DNA from: Peribacillus glennii | GTDB lineage: Bacteria > Bacillota > Bacilli > Bacillales > DSM-1321 | NCBI RefSeq assembly: GCF_003429105.1 | Contig: NZ_QVTD01000011.1 | Coordinates: 124,001-188,000 of the forward strand | Length of the DNA stretch: 64,000 nucleotides | Direction of reading: 5' to 3' | Part shown: piece by piece, positions 1 to 8,319 of the stretch | Layout: each line of letters starts with the position of its first letter | Position numbering within the stretch: the stretch's first letter is position 1 | Notes under the pieces: generated by a model | Told to the model about the DNA's origin: nothing | Database searches by the model: none | The model's input: the letters and a program-made list of their open reading frames with translations, nothing else | Position numbers and translations under genes: made by a program

Positions 1-149
1 GTTGGCATTTTAATAATAAAATAAAGCAGACGACATCAATTACTTCATTACAATTTCGGGGATTTTTGCTACTAGAATGTTCCCTAGATCATTCTGAAAA
101 CTAATACAAAGCAGTACGTTTATGTATATTACAGTGTACATTGGATAAT

Positions 150-178
150 TTGAGTCCGGGTGAAAGGTAAAATATAAA
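150..178 (+). promoter_or_regulatory. candidate sigma-A promoter of fumC
   Basis: TTGAGT and TATAAA are separated by 17 bases, about 75 bases before the fumC start. The -10 is close to consensus and the -35 only partly matches. Confidence 0.4.
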
Positions 179-252
179 ATTTAATTCTGCATAATGTTAA
201 TCGTACATACAAAAGGGAAAGAGTTAAAGTAAATGAAAAAGGGGGAGTAGCC

Positions 253-1638
253 ATGAAATACAGGATTGAACGGGATACGATGGGGGAAGTGGAGGTCCCA
301 TACGAAAAGTATTGGGGGGCACAGACAGAAAGAAGCCGGCAAAATTTTAAAATCGGCAATGAAAAAATGCCGATCGAGCTGATCCGGGCTTTTGCCCATG
401 TGAAGCAGGCTGCTTCGAAGGCCAATTATGAATTGGGAAGCCTTTCGGAGATGAAGCAAAAGGCAATTGAAAAAGTTTGCGGTGAAATTCTCAAAGGCGA
501 ACTTGACGGGCATTTTCCGCTTGTGGTCTGGCAGACGGGCAGCGGAACCCAAACCAATATGAATGTAAATGAAGTGATAGCAAATAAGGGGAACGAATGG
601 CTGAAGGAGCAGGGAAGCAGGGAGATGCTCCATCCCAATGATGATGTCAATAAAGCTCAAAGCTCGAACGACTCCTTTCCAACTGCCATGCATATTGCCG
701 CCTATATCGCCGTTACGGAGTCATTGCTACCGCAAGTTAAAGCGCTTAGAGATACATTTCTAGAAAAGGAAAATCAATTTGCTGATTTGGTGAAAATCGG
801 TCGTACCCATCTCCAGGATGCCACGCCAATCACACTCGGCCAGGAAATTAGCGGCTGGAGGGCGATGCTGGATAAGGATTTCAAGATGATCCAGGAAAGC
901 AGCAAGTATTTCTTAGATCTTGCAATCGGCGGTACAGCGGTGGGAACAGGGATAAACGCCCACAGGGAGTTTGGAGATAGGGCCGCGAAAGAAATTAGCA
1001 ACGCTACAGGTCATGCATTCAAAGTTTCCGACAATACCTTCCATGCGCTGACCAGCCATGATGAAACCGTACATGTCCATGGGGCTTTAAAGGCGCTTGC
1101 TGCGGACTTAATGAAAATTGCCAATGACGTTAGATGGCTGGCAAGCGGTCCGCGAAGCGGGATCGGCGAAATTTCAATTCCGGCAAATGAACCGGGATCG
1201 AGTATTATGCCTGGCAAAGTAAACCCTACCCAAAGTGAGGCCTTGACGATGATTGCGGTCCAGGTTTTTGGCAATGATGCCACCATAAGTTTTGCCGCGA
1301 GCCAGGGAAACTTCGAGCTGAATGTATTTAAGCCCGTGATTATCTACAATTTCCTTCAATCTGTCAAGCTTCTTAGTGAGGGAATTCATTCTTTCAATGA
1401 AAACTGTGCAAAGGGAATTGAGGCCAATCAGGAGAAAATCGTGGAAAATGTCCACCGCTCTTTGATGCTGGTGACTGCCCTGAATCCTCATATCGGCTAT
1501 GAAAAGGCAGCCGAAATTGCAAAACTGGCTTTCAAAGAAAACAGTACTCTTAAGGAAACCGCCCTAAAGTTAGGTTATGTCACTGAAGAGCAATTTGATG
1601 AATGGGTGAATCCGCAAAATATGGTAAATAGGAAATAA
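253..1638 (+). CDS. fumC: fumarate hydratase, class II
   Basis: Class II fumarase, a cytosolic homotetramer that interconverts fumarate and malate in the TCA cycle. The 461-residue length is normal for the family. The signature [13 protein letters not shown] is present around residues 316-328, as is the active-site stretch [13 protein letters not shown] near residue 273. The ATG follows a GGGGGAG ribosome site. The gene stands alone, with a hairpin terminator about 60 bases after the stop. B. subtilis calls its orthologue citG. Identification is secure. Confidence 0.97.
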   Translation: MKYRIERDTMGEVEVPYEKYWGAQTERSRQNFKIGNEKMPIELIRAFAHVKQAASKANYELGSLSEMKQKAIEKVCGEILKGELDGHFPLVVWQTGSGTQTNMNVNEVIANKGNEWLKEQGSREMLHPNDDVNKAQSSNDSFPTAMHIAAYIAVTESLLPQVKALRDTFLEKENQFADLVKIGRTHLQDATPITLGQEISGWRAMLDKDFKMIQESSKYFLDLAIGGTAVGTGINAHREFGDRAAKEISNATGHAFKVSDNTFHALTSHDETVHVHGALKALAADLMKIANDVRWLASGPRSGIGEISIPANEPGSSIMPGKVNPTQSEALTMIAVQVFGNDATISFAASQGNFELNVFKPVIIYNFLQSVKLLSEGIHSFNENCAKGIEANQEKIVENVHRSLMLVTALNPHIGYEKAAEIAKLAFKENSTLKETALKLGYVTEEQFDEWVNPQNMVNRK

Positions 1639-1698
1639 ATAATCCCCTTCACAAGGTGTGGGGATACAAACTAAAGCTGCCATGAATTTTATTGTAAG

Positions 1699-1726
1699 GC
1701 AATCCGCTGTGGGTTGCTTTTTTTAT
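1699..1726 (+). terminator. fumC terminator
   Basis: The stem GCAATCC/GGGTTGC around a GCTGT loop is followed by seven T residues. Confidence 0.75.
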
Positions 1727-1911
1727 TTAGTAAGATGAACGGGAACTTCACGGATGGCATAATCTATGTGGCTGTAAATTTGGTCGGCTTTATTTAACGG
1801 GCTAAATTCATTTATATCAGCCAATTCCCGGATTTTATGGGCGAATTCGAAAATTATGATTAAACTCTTAAGATGCTCCGAATTAAAACTTATATTTTCA
1901 CTAACATCCAT
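1723..1911 (-). CDS. small hypothetical protein (62 aa), doubtful
   Basis: A 62-residue frame with a plausible amphipathic composition but no family I recognise. Its stop lies in the T tract of the fumC terminator. Its start lies directly downstream of the msmX terminator, so it has no obvious promoter, and only a weak GGG stands in for a ribosome site. It may be a chance frame between two convergent terminators. Confidence 0.3.
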   Translation of the reverse strand: MDVSENISFNSEHLKSLIIIFEFAHKIRELADINEFSPLNKADQIYSHIDYAIREVPVHLTK

Positions 1912-1913
1912 CC

Positions 1914-1950
1914 CAAATCAAAGAGCAACAGCCATCGACTGTTGCCCTCT
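1914..1950 (-). terminator. msmX terminator
   Basis: On the minus strand GGGCAACAG/CTGTTGCTC forms a stem followed by a T-rich tract. Confidence 0.7.
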
Positions 1951-1962
1951 GTATAGCATCAT

Positions 1963-3063
1963 TTATGCACGGATCCGCACTTCTGTATCTTTATCAAAGA
2001 AGTGTGCCTTATTCATATCGAGAGCGAGCTGGAGAGTTTCACCTGGGTTGACGGTAGTACGTGCATCTACGCGCGCAATGAATTCCTGTCCGCCCATTGA
2101 AGAATAGAGCATGAACTCCGCGCCCATCAATTCAGCGACTTCGATATGGGCATCTATTTTTGTATCCTGCGAGTTTTCAAGGAACCCCGGCTCATCATGG
2201 AAATCTTCAGGACGGATGCCAAGGATGACTTCTTTGCCTACATAGCCTTGGCTGTGCAGCACCTTCATTTTTCCTTCTGGAACGGCAATAGTCTGGTCAC
2301 CAATTTTAACCGTTCCATCTTGAAGCGTACCATAAAGGAAGTTCATGGCAGGTGAACCGATAAAACCGCCGACGAACACGTTTTCAGGCTTTTCATATAC
2401 TTCCTTTGGTGCGCCGACCTGCTGGATGATGCCATCTTTCATGACAACAAGGCGTGTCGCCATTGTCATCGCTTCTGTCTGGTCGTGTGTTACATAAATC
2501 GTCGTTGTATTTAAACGTTTATGGAGCTTGGCGATTTCCGCGCGCATTTGGACACGGAGTTTGGCATCCAGGTTTGATAAAGGTTCGTCCATTAAGAATA
2601 CTTTTGCATCACGGACGATTGCGCGGCCTAACGCAACACGCTGGCGCTGGCCGCCGGAAAGGGCTTTTGGCTTCCGGTCAAGGTATGCTTCCAGGCCGAG
2701 GATCTTCGCAGCCTCTTCAACGCGCCGCTTGATTTCATCTTTAGGCATCTTTCTGAGCTTCAAGCCGAATGCCATGTTGTCATAAACAGTCATATGTGGA
2801 TAAAGCGCATAGTTTTGAAAAACCATTGCGATGTCGCGATCCTTAGGCGGCACATCATTTACGCACTTGCCATCGATATAGAAATCTCCTCTGGAAATAT
2901 CCTCAAGCCCTGCGACCATCCGCAATGTTGTTGATTTACCGCAGCCGGAAGGCCCGACGAACACGATGAATTCTTTATCTTCAATTTTTAAGTTGAAATC
3001 TTCAACTGCTGTGACTTTATTATCGTAAATTTTATAGATATGATCCAATACCAATTCGGCCAT
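1963..3063 (-). CDS. msmX: multi-sugar ABC transporter ATPase MsmX
   Basis: Shared ATP-binding subunit of the MalK/UgpC type, which energises several carbohydrate importers at the cytoplasmic membrane. It has Walker A GPSGCGKST, the signature LSGGQRQR, Walker B VFLMDEP, the switch histidine in YVTHDQTEA and a C-terminal TOBE-like regulatory part. I start it at MAELVLDHIY (366 aa, the family length) because GAGGAGG sits eight bases upstream; a longer in-frame start lacks this. No permease or binding protein is adjacent, which fits a multitask ATPase. The gene follows a yxkF-like regulator, as in B. subtilis. Confidence 0.95.
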   Translation of the reverse strand: MAELVLDHIYKIYDNKVTAVEDFNLKIEDKEFIVFVGPSGCGKSTTLRMVAGLEDISRGDFYIDGKCVNDVPPKDRDIAMVFQNYALYPHMTVYDNMAFGLKLRKMPKDEIKRRVEEAAKILGLEAYLDRKPKALSGGQRQRVALGRAIVRDAKVFLMDEPLSNLDAKLRVQMRAEIAKLHKRLNTTTIYVTHDQTEAMTMATRLVVMKDGIIQQVGAPKEVYEKPENVFVGGFIGSPAMNFLYGTLQDGTVKIGDQTIAVPEGKMKVLHSQGYVGKEVILGIRPEDFHDEPGFLENSQDTKIDAHIEVAELMGAEFMLYSSMGGQEFIARVDARTTVNPGETLQLALDMNKAHFFDKDTEVRIRA

Positions 3064-3149
3064 CTCTAATGCCTCCTCAAGGTGAATTATCGATTCCTTA
3101 TGAAAACATTGTATTAGATAAGCATGAAGATGCATATGTAAAGGGTGCA

Positions 3150-3191
3150 CAAAAAAGTTAGCGTTCTGCTGTGCATGTTGCAAAAAAGTTA
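3150..3191 (-). repeat. two copies of TAACTTTTTTG between yxkF and msmX
   Basis: The 11-base motif occurs at 3150-3160 and 3181-3191, 31 bases apart on the minus strand. The second copy overlaps the yxkF stop codon. It could be an operator or chance; nothing else supports a role. Confidence 0.35.
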
Positions 3192-4076
3192 TTTGTGCAA
3201 CAGGATGATCAGGTAAGCAGTGAGGGCATGGCGAAAGGAACGGATATCCAGCCCCGTTTTTTCAGTAAATTTATCAATCCTGTACTGAAGGCTGTTGCGA
3301 TGGATATAAAGTGCCTTGGATGCAGAGCTTGCATTTGAATTGTGTTCTACATAAATTTTTACGGTCTGAATCAATTCCTGGTCCTCCAGTGTTTCTCCAA
3401 GCAGTTGTTCCGCATACCATTCTTTATCGCCCGTTGATTGGCCCGTCAGAAATAGGAATGGAAATACTTCCGGCAAAGTACTTACTTTTAAATCGGGAAG
3501 GTGCAGTCTTGATTTGGCAAAACAATCACTCTCCATGGTGAAATGGTAGTGAAGCTGGTTGTTGACTGCATGGAAATTCCCTGAAAATATGTTCATTTTC
3601 ACATAGAAATCTCCTTGCAGGGTACTAATGACAGGAATGAATTCATGGAGTCCCGGATTGTCATGTGTGTTTCCTTCGATTAAAACTCCAGTGAAATCGT
3701 TATTCCAGATCAAAAGTGTATCTTCGGGAACGAAGGATAAAAATGCTTCTTCGAACTCTTCATGTGGAAAGCCACCGCCGGATATCGTAAACTGAGTGAA
3801 CCTGACTTGGTCCCAGCTTGTTAAGGGCAATTCCATGTGATCCTGATATAGGTAGTCGCTCCATTGTTTATTTGAAAAGGCAGTGTTTCGTTCATTCGGG
3901 GCTTCACCGGAAAACAATACTTGCAGCAGTTTGATTTCTTCTTGTGTTAAGTCGGTTTTAGGGATCCCAAGGCTGGTTCCATCATCGTCCTGAAACCAGA
4001 TATACAGTTCAGGATTGCTGCAATCACCCTTATGAAAGACTGCGTCAGGAAATTTGTTTAAAAGATTTTTTAGCAT
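3189..4076 (-). CDS. yxkF: PucR/CdaR-type helix-turn-helix regulator, YxkF-like
   Basis: A 295-residue cytosolic protein. Its last 60 or so residues match the PucR C-terminal HTH (HTH_30): TVKIYVEHNSNASSASKALY, then IHRNSLQYRIDKF. The N-terminal 230 residues are a family-specific region I cannot assign to a ligand. It lies upstream of msmX with a 125-base gap, the arrangement known in B. subtilis, so control of sugar-uptake capacity is a reasonable inference. No effector or target is demonstrated. Confidence 0.8.
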   Translation of the reverse strand: MLKNLLNKFPDAVFHKGDCSNPELYIWFQDDDGTSLGIPKTDLTQEEIKLLQVLFSGEAPNERNTAFSNKQWSDYLYQDHMELPLTSWDQVRFTQFTISGGGFPHEEFEEAFLSFVPEDTLLIWNNDFTGVLIEGNTHDNPGLHEFIPVISTLQGDFYVKMNIFSGNFHAVNNQLHYHFTMESDCFAKSRLHLPDLKVSTLPEVFPFLFLTGQSTGDKEWYAEQLLGETLEDQELIQTVKIYVEHNSNASSASKALYIHRNSLQYRIDKFTEKTGLDIRSFRHALTAYLIILLHK

Positions 4077-4196
4077 AATCTGTCCTTTTATATGTCAAAT
4101 GATTTACTTTTATTATAACCAAATAGCGATCGGGGAGAAAAATATGGGGATTGGTGAAAAAAAGTAACCTGCGCATGGAAGGTTACTTTTTTCATT

Positions 4197-4847
4197 TTAT
4201 TTAAATGAAGTGAGCGGTACATCGAGGAGGGGATATTTTTCCCAATTGGTATCCTCGTAATGCCACCATTCATTGCTGATTGTTCTGAAACCATGTTTTT
4301 TCATGATGGATGTGAGGTAATCCATATTCTTTTTTGCCGTTTTATTCATGCCGGGGTTGTTTCTGTGCGCTCTTTTAGTGAAATCGTCAAAAGCTGATGG
4401 CATGAGGAGTTCTTTGCCTTTCCTGTCAACCAGGGTCAGATCGACGGCAGCACCGCGATTATGCCTTGAACCTTTAGAGGGATGGGCCACATAGCTTTTA
4501 TTGGAGGCTGCATTATATAGGGTCCTCTGGGCCGAAAAGGGGCGGTAAGCATCCCACACCTTTATTCGGTATCCCTTTTTTGCTGCCTCATTATTGACTT
4601 TTACCAGCTTAGCCGCTGTTTCTTTTCTCAGTAATGGCACAGCTGCCGGGTAGATTTTCTTTTTTGTAAAGTTATTTTTTGTAGCGTAACGAAGGTCAAT
4701 CACAATTGTTTTGTCAAGCTTTCGGATATCCACTAGTTTGCTTTTTTCCTTGCTTTTGATATAGCCGGCAGCAAAAATTTGTTCATAAGGGAGCAAACAT
4801 AGCAGGAATGTAAGAAATAATATCAAATAAGATTTTTGTTTTGACAT
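4197..4847 (-). CDS. secreted D-alanyl-D-alanine dipeptidase, VanX/DdpX family (M15D)
   Basis: Zinc peptidase of family M15D. The motif SRHNRGAAVDLTL carries the SxHxxGxAxD zinc ligands, and EWWHYED near the C-terminus supplies the catalytic Glu and third ligand. WDAYRPFSAQ is also typical. The first 27 or so residues form a signal peptide (KQK, a leucine-rich core, then IFAAG), so the enzyme probably acts outside the membrane on D-Ala-D-Ala or similar dipeptides. The start was chosen at MSKQKS because GAGGAGG precedes it. No vanH/vanA genes are nearby, so cell-wall recycling or nutrition is likelier than glycopeptide resistance. Confidence 0.88.
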   Translation of the reverse strand: MSKQKSYLILFLTFLLCLLPYEQIFAAGYIKSKEKSKLVDIRKLDKTIVIDLRYATKNNFTKKKIYPAAVPLLRKETAAKLVKVNNEAAKKGYRIKVWDAYRPFSAQRTLYNAASNKSYVAHPSKGSRHNRGAAVDLTLVDRKGKELLMPSAFDDFTKRAHRNNPGMNKTAKKNMDYLTSIMKKHGFRTISNEWWHYEDTNWEKYPLLDVPLTSFK

Positions 4848-4859
4848 GGCCGCCTCCTC

Positions 4860-5060
4860 ACGTGCGGATTTTTCCGCAACTAAAATAGTTTTTTGCAGCA
4901 AAGCTCAATTTTGTAGCAATTAAATTAAGTCTCGCAACAAACCTCTGTACTGTCGCAACTAAAAATAGGATTTTTCCACAAACCCCAGTAGTGTGGCAAT
5001 AAAGTAAGGTTTGCCCAATAAACTTCCGTACCTCGCATACGTTTCGCAGCAAACTTGGCA
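4860..5060. repeat. degenerate GCAACTAAA-type repeat array
   Basis: About nine imperfect units, each opening with a variant of GCAACTAAA, GCAACAAAC or GCAATAAAG at roughly 18-22 base spacing. The array fills the gap between the dipeptidase and the next rightward gene. A frame that runs through it on the minus strand is simply the repeat translated. The function is unknown. Confidence 0.6.
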
Positions 5061-5195
5061 GTTTTACAATATAATCATAGAGGTTATTACTCTTATAAGG
5101 AAGTATTTATTTCAAAAAGTGCCAAATTACTACATTTTTGGGGCTTGCTAAATAAATGCAGGATATATGATTTGAAATGTCGTGGAGGAGATGTA

Positions 5196-5492
5196 ATGGG
5201 AAAGCTGTTGAGTTTTAGCCTAGAGTTAATCCGGATCGTGGTCCTTGGAGTAATTTTGCTCATTGGGTTAGCTGTGTTGGAACAATATATTTATGAAATG
5301 TTCGGAATCCAAAATATTTCATGGGGTTATGTACAGGCTGCCAACCTGATTCTGTTTTTTTTGATTTATCGAAGTAAGTGGCAGTTTTCCGGTTGGTTCA
5401 AGAGCAGAAAAAACACCAATCCATTGCCGCAAGGATTGGTGAAAGGGCTTATGATTATATCTATCTTATTATTGATTGCAGCGGCCGTATAG
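5196..5492 (+). CDS. small membrane protein (98 aa), unknown
   Basis: Three hydrophobic segments (about residues 9-30, 44-58 and 80-97) with a basic stretch, FKSRKNTNP, before the last. I do not recognise the family. The start at MGKLLSF follows GGAGGAG at a good distance; the in-frame extension upstream runs back into the repeat array and is not believed. It stands alone between two leftward genes. Confidence 0.6.
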   Translation: MGKLLSFSLELIRIVVLGVILLIGLAVLEQYIYEMFGIQNISWGYVQAANLILFFLIYRSKWQFSGWFKSRKNTNPLPQGLVKGLMIISILLLIAAAV

Positions 5493-5551
5493 TTCGAAAG
5501 TGTGTTTGAGGCGTGTGCAACAACACGATTTTCGCCCGGAGTAAAACTGTT

Positions 5552-5761
5552 TCATTCATAAACATGGAACAGCATTAATTCATGTATCATGCTTTTAAGG
5601 CTGGATTCGTCCTCTGTATCAGGCTTTGTTCCACTCCATTCGATTTCCCCGCTTTTATGGTAAATTGCCTGGAAAGCCTGTTTTTTAAAATAGAAAGAAA
5701 TCCTCCAGCCGGGAAGATTTTTGTCTTCGAATAATGGTTTCCACTGAAAGTGTGTGATCAA
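5552..5761 (-). CDS. yheE: YheE-like small protein (DUF5342 type)
   Basis: Starts as ITHFQWKPLF and contains YHKSGEIEW, features I associate with B. subtilis YheE, a protein of about 70 residues next to yheD/yheC. I choose a TTG start with GGGGG eight bases upstream, giving 69 residues; the longer frame adds an unsupported N-terminus. It is the last gene of the leftward yhe cluster, 90 bases after yheD. No biochemical role is known to me. Confidence 0.72.
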   Translation of the reverse strand: MITHFQWKPLFEDKNLPGWRISFYFKKQAFQAIYHKSGEIEWSGTKPDTEDESSLKSMIHELMLFHVYE

Positions 5762-5851
5762 AACTAAGCCCCCTTTTTTCTCTCTACTTTTCAGTATAAA
5801 GGAAAAGGGGGATTTCTTGTACATGTAAAATCCTGATATGGGCGGCTGTTT

Positions 5852-7228
5852 TCATAGATTTTCATTGACAACCTCGCCGGAGCTCTGGAGGGATTGTTCT
5901 GCAAGGAAAACAGCATATTCCAGGCAAAGCTGCCTGGTCAGCACTTCAAATTCCCTAAGCTTCGGATGGGAGAAGATGGACCTGCCGGGTTTCGAGTTCG
6001 CTTCGAACATCCATACGTGCCCTTGTTTATCAAGTCCGAAATCAAAACCAATTTCGGCGATGACGCCATCTATCCTCCGGTCGATGCTTTTGCTTAAGAT
6101 CAATGCTGCATTTGAAAGCTCCTCCTGTACAGTAACGGCCATGTCATTGTCAGGGAATAATTCCTCTATCGTCCTGACTTGCCCGCCACTGTTTACATGT
6201 GTGGTCACGCTTCCCGCCCCGGCAACCTTTGCGGCTATTGCGGTTACCTGCCAATCACCGTTATGGTTTTTATTGGTATGGACCCTGAAGTCGATTGGCC
6301 TCCTGTTTGATGTAATGAGGGCAATGCCTTGCTGAATGATCATATTGTGAAGCCGCTTATGCTTGAATATATGGTTGAAAAGATGTTCAAGGGAAGGAAA
6401 CCTGGTTAATTTATTAATTTTTTGGTCGTCTTTATATCTGCAATAATAAACATTTTCATTTTTATCGTAGAGAATCTGGTGTATGCCGAGGCCGAGGCTG
6501 CCGTATATCGGTTTGATATAGACCTGGCGGAATTTAGACAGCAGCGTTTCGATTGCGGATAACGACCGGAAAGGATAGGTCTCGGGAAGATAAGGAACAG
6601 CATCATCTTCATCTGACAGACGTTCATGTATATCCCACTTATTAAAGAAACCGGGATTATACCATGGAATTGAATACTCATCCTGAAATCTGCGTTTTAC
6701 TTCCTTGGGCCCTGTGCGGTTTTCGGTCCTGCGGTTCGGAAGCCGGTCATAGACCACATTCGGAAACGGAAAATCCCTTATATCCCATCGTTTGTTTCTG
6801 AAAATATATCCTTTTATTGTTTCTGTTTCCCAATCAATTTGGTGCTCCCCGAATAGGAAGGGAATGCATCCTGTCGTTTTATTAAGAGATAACAGTTTTG
6901 CAAAAAAGCTAGAGCGTTCCCCGACCGGTTTTTGCAAATTTGGGGTAATTCCGGACGTGAAAATTCCAACGAGTGGTCCGATATGGATACTGTCTTGATA
7001 AGTAAACAAATGAAGAGGTATGTCGCTTTCAGTAAATTGTATCGTTTCAGCCAAAGTCTGCGATAGAATTGCTTTTTCTTGATCATGCGGATTCTCTTTC
7101 ATAATTGCGTTGCACGAATGCTGTCCGTACCAAATATGGTTAATGTTTTCCATTTCGCCGAATCCCCTGGGATAATAGAAAACATCTTCTTTTAAATCAG
7201 CAATTTCGACAGGGTAGGTTTTTTTCAT
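5852..7228 (-). CDS. yheD: YheC/YheD-family ATP-grasp protein (YheD)
   Basis: A 458-residue protein. The C-terminal half is an ATP-grasp fold: IKPIYGSLGLGIHQI around residues 238-252, then RPIDFRVHTNK and WMFEANSKPGRSIF near the end. The family is annotated as endospore coat-associated; the ligated substrates are not known. The ATG abuts the stop of the preceding paralogue (TAAATG), and its ribosome site GGTGA lies inside that gene, indicating translational coupling. It is the third of three paralogues in the transcript. Confidence 0.88.
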   Translation of the reverse strand: MKKTYPVEIADLKEDVFYYPRGFGEMENINHIWYGQHSCNAIMKENPHDQEKAILSQTLAETIQFTESDIPLHLFTYQDSIHIGPLVGIFTSGITPNLQKPVGERSSFFAKLLSLNKTTGCIPFLFGEHQIDWETETIKGYIFRNKRWDIRDFPFPNVVYDRLPNRRTENRTGPKEVKRRFQDEYSIPWYNPGFFNKWDIHERLSDEDDAVPYLPETYPFRSLSAIETLLSKFRQVYIKPIYGSLGLGIHQILYDKNENVYYCRYKDDQKINKLTRFPSLEHLFNHIFKHKRLHNMIIQQGIALITSNRRPIDFRVHTNKNHNGDWQVTAIAAKVAGAGSVTTHVNSGGQVRTIEELFPDNDMAVTVQEELSNAALILSKSIDRRIDGVIAEIGFDFGLDKQGHVWMFEANSKPGRSIFSHPKLREFEVLTRQLCLEYAVFLAEQSLQSSGEVVNENL

Positions 7229-8293
7229 TTAGTCACCAGCTTTCAGTAGTTCTCCCATCAGGAAAGTGGAATACAAAGAAGGGGCTTTATACAATGTATG
7301 CAGGTTTTCAGGATCAAGCCGTTCCATGATCTTTCTGCCAGGCTTTGAATTAATATCAAGAATCCAAACATCCCCTTTTTTATCGATTCCCAGATCAATT
7401 CCGAGCTCAAAAAGCCTATGAAACCTGGTTTCCAATTCATGGGGAAGGTGCTGGATGATATGTTCAATTGATTCCTGGATTTTATGCTGAAGCTGGGGGG
7501 AGAATTCGTTTAACATTTCATTAAAAGGGACAACTTCTGCTCCGGCGGCAAGGTTGGCAGTTATACAGTGTTTTCGGCCTATCCGGACACCCCGGATCCG
7601 TTCCTTCCACGCATTCGAGCTGTCTTTCTGTACCAGAATACGTACATCCCATGGTTCGTGCTGTACGTTTGACAGCTCAAGGAAACGCTGAGTCAAATAA
7701 GGGTAATGGGCGGTGAGGTAGCGGAGCCATTTATCAAGCTCTGTTTTCTTATCGAAAAGCCGTTCAAAGCCGCCTTCCTGTTTTGTCATACGGACGACCC
7801 ATCCGTTTGCTTTACTCTCTATCAGATAAATCCCTGTTCCCCTCGAGCCGAACTCAGGCTTCAACATGATTTTACGGTCTGCGGCCAAATCCCGCCAGAT
7901 ATCTTCGGGGCTTGAAACTTTATTTACTGGAGGAAGAAACTCGATTAGCGTATCGACTTGTGTAAGGATTTGAAATACCTGATATTTTCCGGGAAGCCCA
8001 TAGCCGAGGAATACCGTTTCTTTTTTTAGCCATTGAATTTTCTCATCGGATTGCCAGGTTAAACCGCGAAAATTACGATCATAAATCAAATCCGGAATTG
8101 GAATTTCCTTCGGTACCCATTGTCTTGACCGATAATCATATTCATCCCCGTAAACGGTTTTTTCCTGGATGTTTATTTGATCGGGACAAAACCTGAAGAC
8201 TAAAATGCCAGCTTCTTCGGATGCCTGTGCAATCCTGGTGAAGTATAGTTCCTCAGCGTGAATTCGAGTTGCCATAATGCCTAGGGAGAGCAA
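7229..8293 (-). CDS. yheC: YheC/YheD-family ATP-grasp protein (YheC)
   Basis: The shortest of the three paralogues (about 354 residues, near B. subtilis YheC). It has MLKPEFGSRGTGIYLI as the ATP-grasp glycine-rich strand, WDVRILVQK and VWILDINSKPGRKIM. I place the start at a TTG with AAAGGA seven bases upstream; another in-frame TTG at 8314 has a weaker site. Its stop is fused to the ATG of yheD. It probably acts in the mother cell during sporulation, by family association only. Confidence 0.85.
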   Translation of the reverse strand: MLSLGIMATRIHAEELYFTRIAQASEEAGILVFRFCPDQINIQEKTVYGDEYDYRSRQWVPKEIPIPDLIYDRNFRGLTWQSDEKIQWLKKETVFLGYGLPGKYQVFQILTQVDTLIEFLPPVNKVSSPEDIWRDLAADRKIMLKPEFGSRGTGIYLIESKANGWVVRMTKQEGGFERLFDKKTELDKWLRYLTAHYPYLTQRFLELSNVQHEPWDVRILVQKDSSNAWKERIRGVRIGRKHCITANLAAGAEVVPFNEMLNEFSPQLQHKIQESIEHIIQHLPHELETRFHRLFELGIDLGIDKKGDVWILDINSKPGRKIMERLDPENLHTLYKAPSLYSTFLMGELLKAGD

Positions 8294-8319
8294 TTTAGCT
8301 TCCTTTCCGGCCAATTTTA

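Noticed and set aside
4197..4847. Vancomycin resistance locus
   Set aside because: Only a VanX-type peptidase is present; no vanH, vanA-type ligase or VanRS-like pair is nearby.
4858..5052. A 64-residue leftward reading frame
   Set aside because: It is a translation of the degenerate repeat array, with no ribosome site and a cysteine-rich, repeat-driven composition.
4860..5060. CRISPR array
   Set aside because: The units are too short and too degenerate, there are no unique spacers of even length and no cas genes.
5055..5195. N-terminal extension of the 98-residue membrane protein
   Set aside because: The extension has no ribosome site, whereas an excellent GGAGGAG precedes the internal ATG at 5196.
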